Origin: Varroa destructor
Taxonomy: Eukaryota > Arthropoda > Arachnida > Mesostigmata > Varroidae
DNA: 64,000 nucleotides
Direction: 5' to 3'
NCBI RefSeq assembly: GCF_002443255.2
Contig: NW_019211455.1
Location: 59,520,764-59,584,763, forward strand
The number at the start of each line of letters is the position of its first letter. Position 1 is the stretch's first letter. Both the position numbers and the translations under genes were made by a program. The notes beneath the pieces were generated by a model, which had not been told where the DNA came from, ran no database searches, and worked only from the letters and a program-made list of their open reading frames with translations. This document shows, piece after piece, positions 62,941 through 64,000 of the stretch.

Positions 62941-64000
62941 GACGTACGTAACAAAAATGCATCACTGTCGCAATCATGAGCGCCATCCACGAAGCGTTTG
63001 ACCACACACATAATCAAAAGATCATGAAGTTTCGGAAGAATGAAGACATCTATGTTGCAAATGATAAACAAGATTGCACCTTGCCCTATCAATCGAAGAT
63101 ATACCGAATAACATATTATTGTAAATTTCCTCCTGGTGAAGCTCAAGAGCTTCAATGGGATGAAATAAGCACCTCATGCACAACTGACAAATTCTAGAGT
63201 CACTAGTGCATATATTTCCTAAGTAAAAAATCGCAGGCGACCTTGTACATAATAGGCTACTCCAAGAGGTTCCAAACACAAACTGATAAACCCATAAAAA
63301 GCCTACAGACTGATGAGGGCCGTAAATCCCAGAATACCGCAGCTTGCTGCGCATTTGCAAACATGAATGCTGACCTTTTGACATAGAATCTTTACTAAGC
63401 GAGACTGAACGGAATAAACAGCCGAAAAAGCGAATTGTGATCCCACCGAGCTCGCTGGTGTCATGATCAAGTACACCCAACCAACCATGTATTTATAGAG
63501 TAAGATAACACTATGCGTAAGTATTGCCACGAATATAATTAGCGTCAACTAATTTATCGATCAGGTTCGATTCTGGGCGATCTACGGCACAAGACCATAA
63601 TTGAAAAAAATTCACACCTTAGGATCAATGTGTTACGTACTTAATTCATCACCCGGCAGAAAGAAATTCGATTTCAGAAGAAAGAGAGAGAAAGAGAGAG
63701 AGTGTGAATGAGTTACGAACTACCGACTACTACTGCCTGAATCTGAACTGAGCGGCGTCGCCTTTGTTCCAAAGAAAGTCTACTAATTGTTATAAAGCAG
63801 GAAAAGACTTCAACCAACGACCAAGCAAAAATTACACATAGTACAGCTAACGACAAAGATACGCACTGCAAAACAGCTTAGCCATACTCTTGCACCGCAG
63901 CATTAAGAAAGAAAAAGCTTCAAATCGACAGAACTGACACGAGGGAAACAACAGAACAAAGAAAAACTAGAGTTAACTGAATCAAAACTAGATATACGGC
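62941..64000. other. Region 3' of the gypsy relic, possible LTR near the window end
   Basis: The plus frame 62976-63197 continues the frame of the Pol tail. The longest frame of the window (63022-63480, minus, 152 codons) runs antisense to it and has no recognised motif. A GA-rich tract (63678-63706), then GCGGCGTCGCC and TTATAAAGCAGG at about 63791, recall a polypurine tract and LTR promoter, but the window ends before a boundary can be checked. Confidence 0.25.

Noticed and set aside
63022..63480. Longest open frame of the window, 152 codons, minus strand
   Set aside because: It runs antisense to the probable gypsy 3' region, has no family motif, and frames of this size are expected by chance in 64 kb.
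63560..63590. GGTTCGATTCT as the B-box of a tRNA gene
   Set aside because: No A-box or cloverleaf can be formed upstream.

Overview
The window looks like gene-poor, AT-rich DNA from an invertebrate animal nucleus, most likely an arthropod. That placement is an inference from three things: the base composition, the absence of any long open frame or bacterial-style operon, and the kinds of decayed transposons present. I found no intact protein-coding gene, no rRNA, no convincing functional tRNA and no CRISPR array. The longest open frames are about 120-150 codons and are not convincing.

What can be recognised is a transposon graveyard. Five separate mariner-type (Tc1/mariner) transposase relics were read by eye from conserved blocks broken by stops and frameshifts: about 21.1-22.0 kb (-), 23.8-24.4 kb (-), 26.2-27.1 kb (-), 32.1-33.2 kb (+) and 50.8-51.3 kb (+). 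A piggyBac-like transposase relic lies at 35.2-36.6 kb (+). Retroelement traces are the C-terminal end of a Ty3/gypsy Pol at 62.8 kb (+), a LINE endonuclease fragment at 45.0-45.3 kb (-), and two weaker Gag-like stretches at 6.4 kb and 19.3-19.6 kb (+).

The clearest short element is a 146-bp tRNA-derived SINE at 30681-30826. It is bounded by a perfect 15-bp target-site duplication, and two diverged copies of the same family occur at 46.1-46.3 kb (-) and 0.26-0.31 kb (+). Structural repeats include a 130-bp tandem duplication (1321-1580), a perfect 22-bp hairpin inside the 21-kb mariner relic that looks like a templated inversion, a perfect 19-bp hairpin at 13.6 kb, a 21-bp tandem duplication at 14.9 kb and a run of 14 Gs at 61.67 kb.

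Region by region: 0-19 kb is mostly unrecognised AT-rich sequence with a GC-richer patch at 13.9-14.5 kb; 19-27 kb is dense in decayed elements; 27-37 kb holds a possible terminal exon (29.4-29.6 kb, -), the SINE, a mariner and the piggyBac relic; 37-62 kb is largely unrecognised apart from the LINE fragment, a SINE copy and one mariner; 62-64 kb carries the gypsy tail. Protein-level calls come from recognising family motifs in conceptual translations; no database search was possible.
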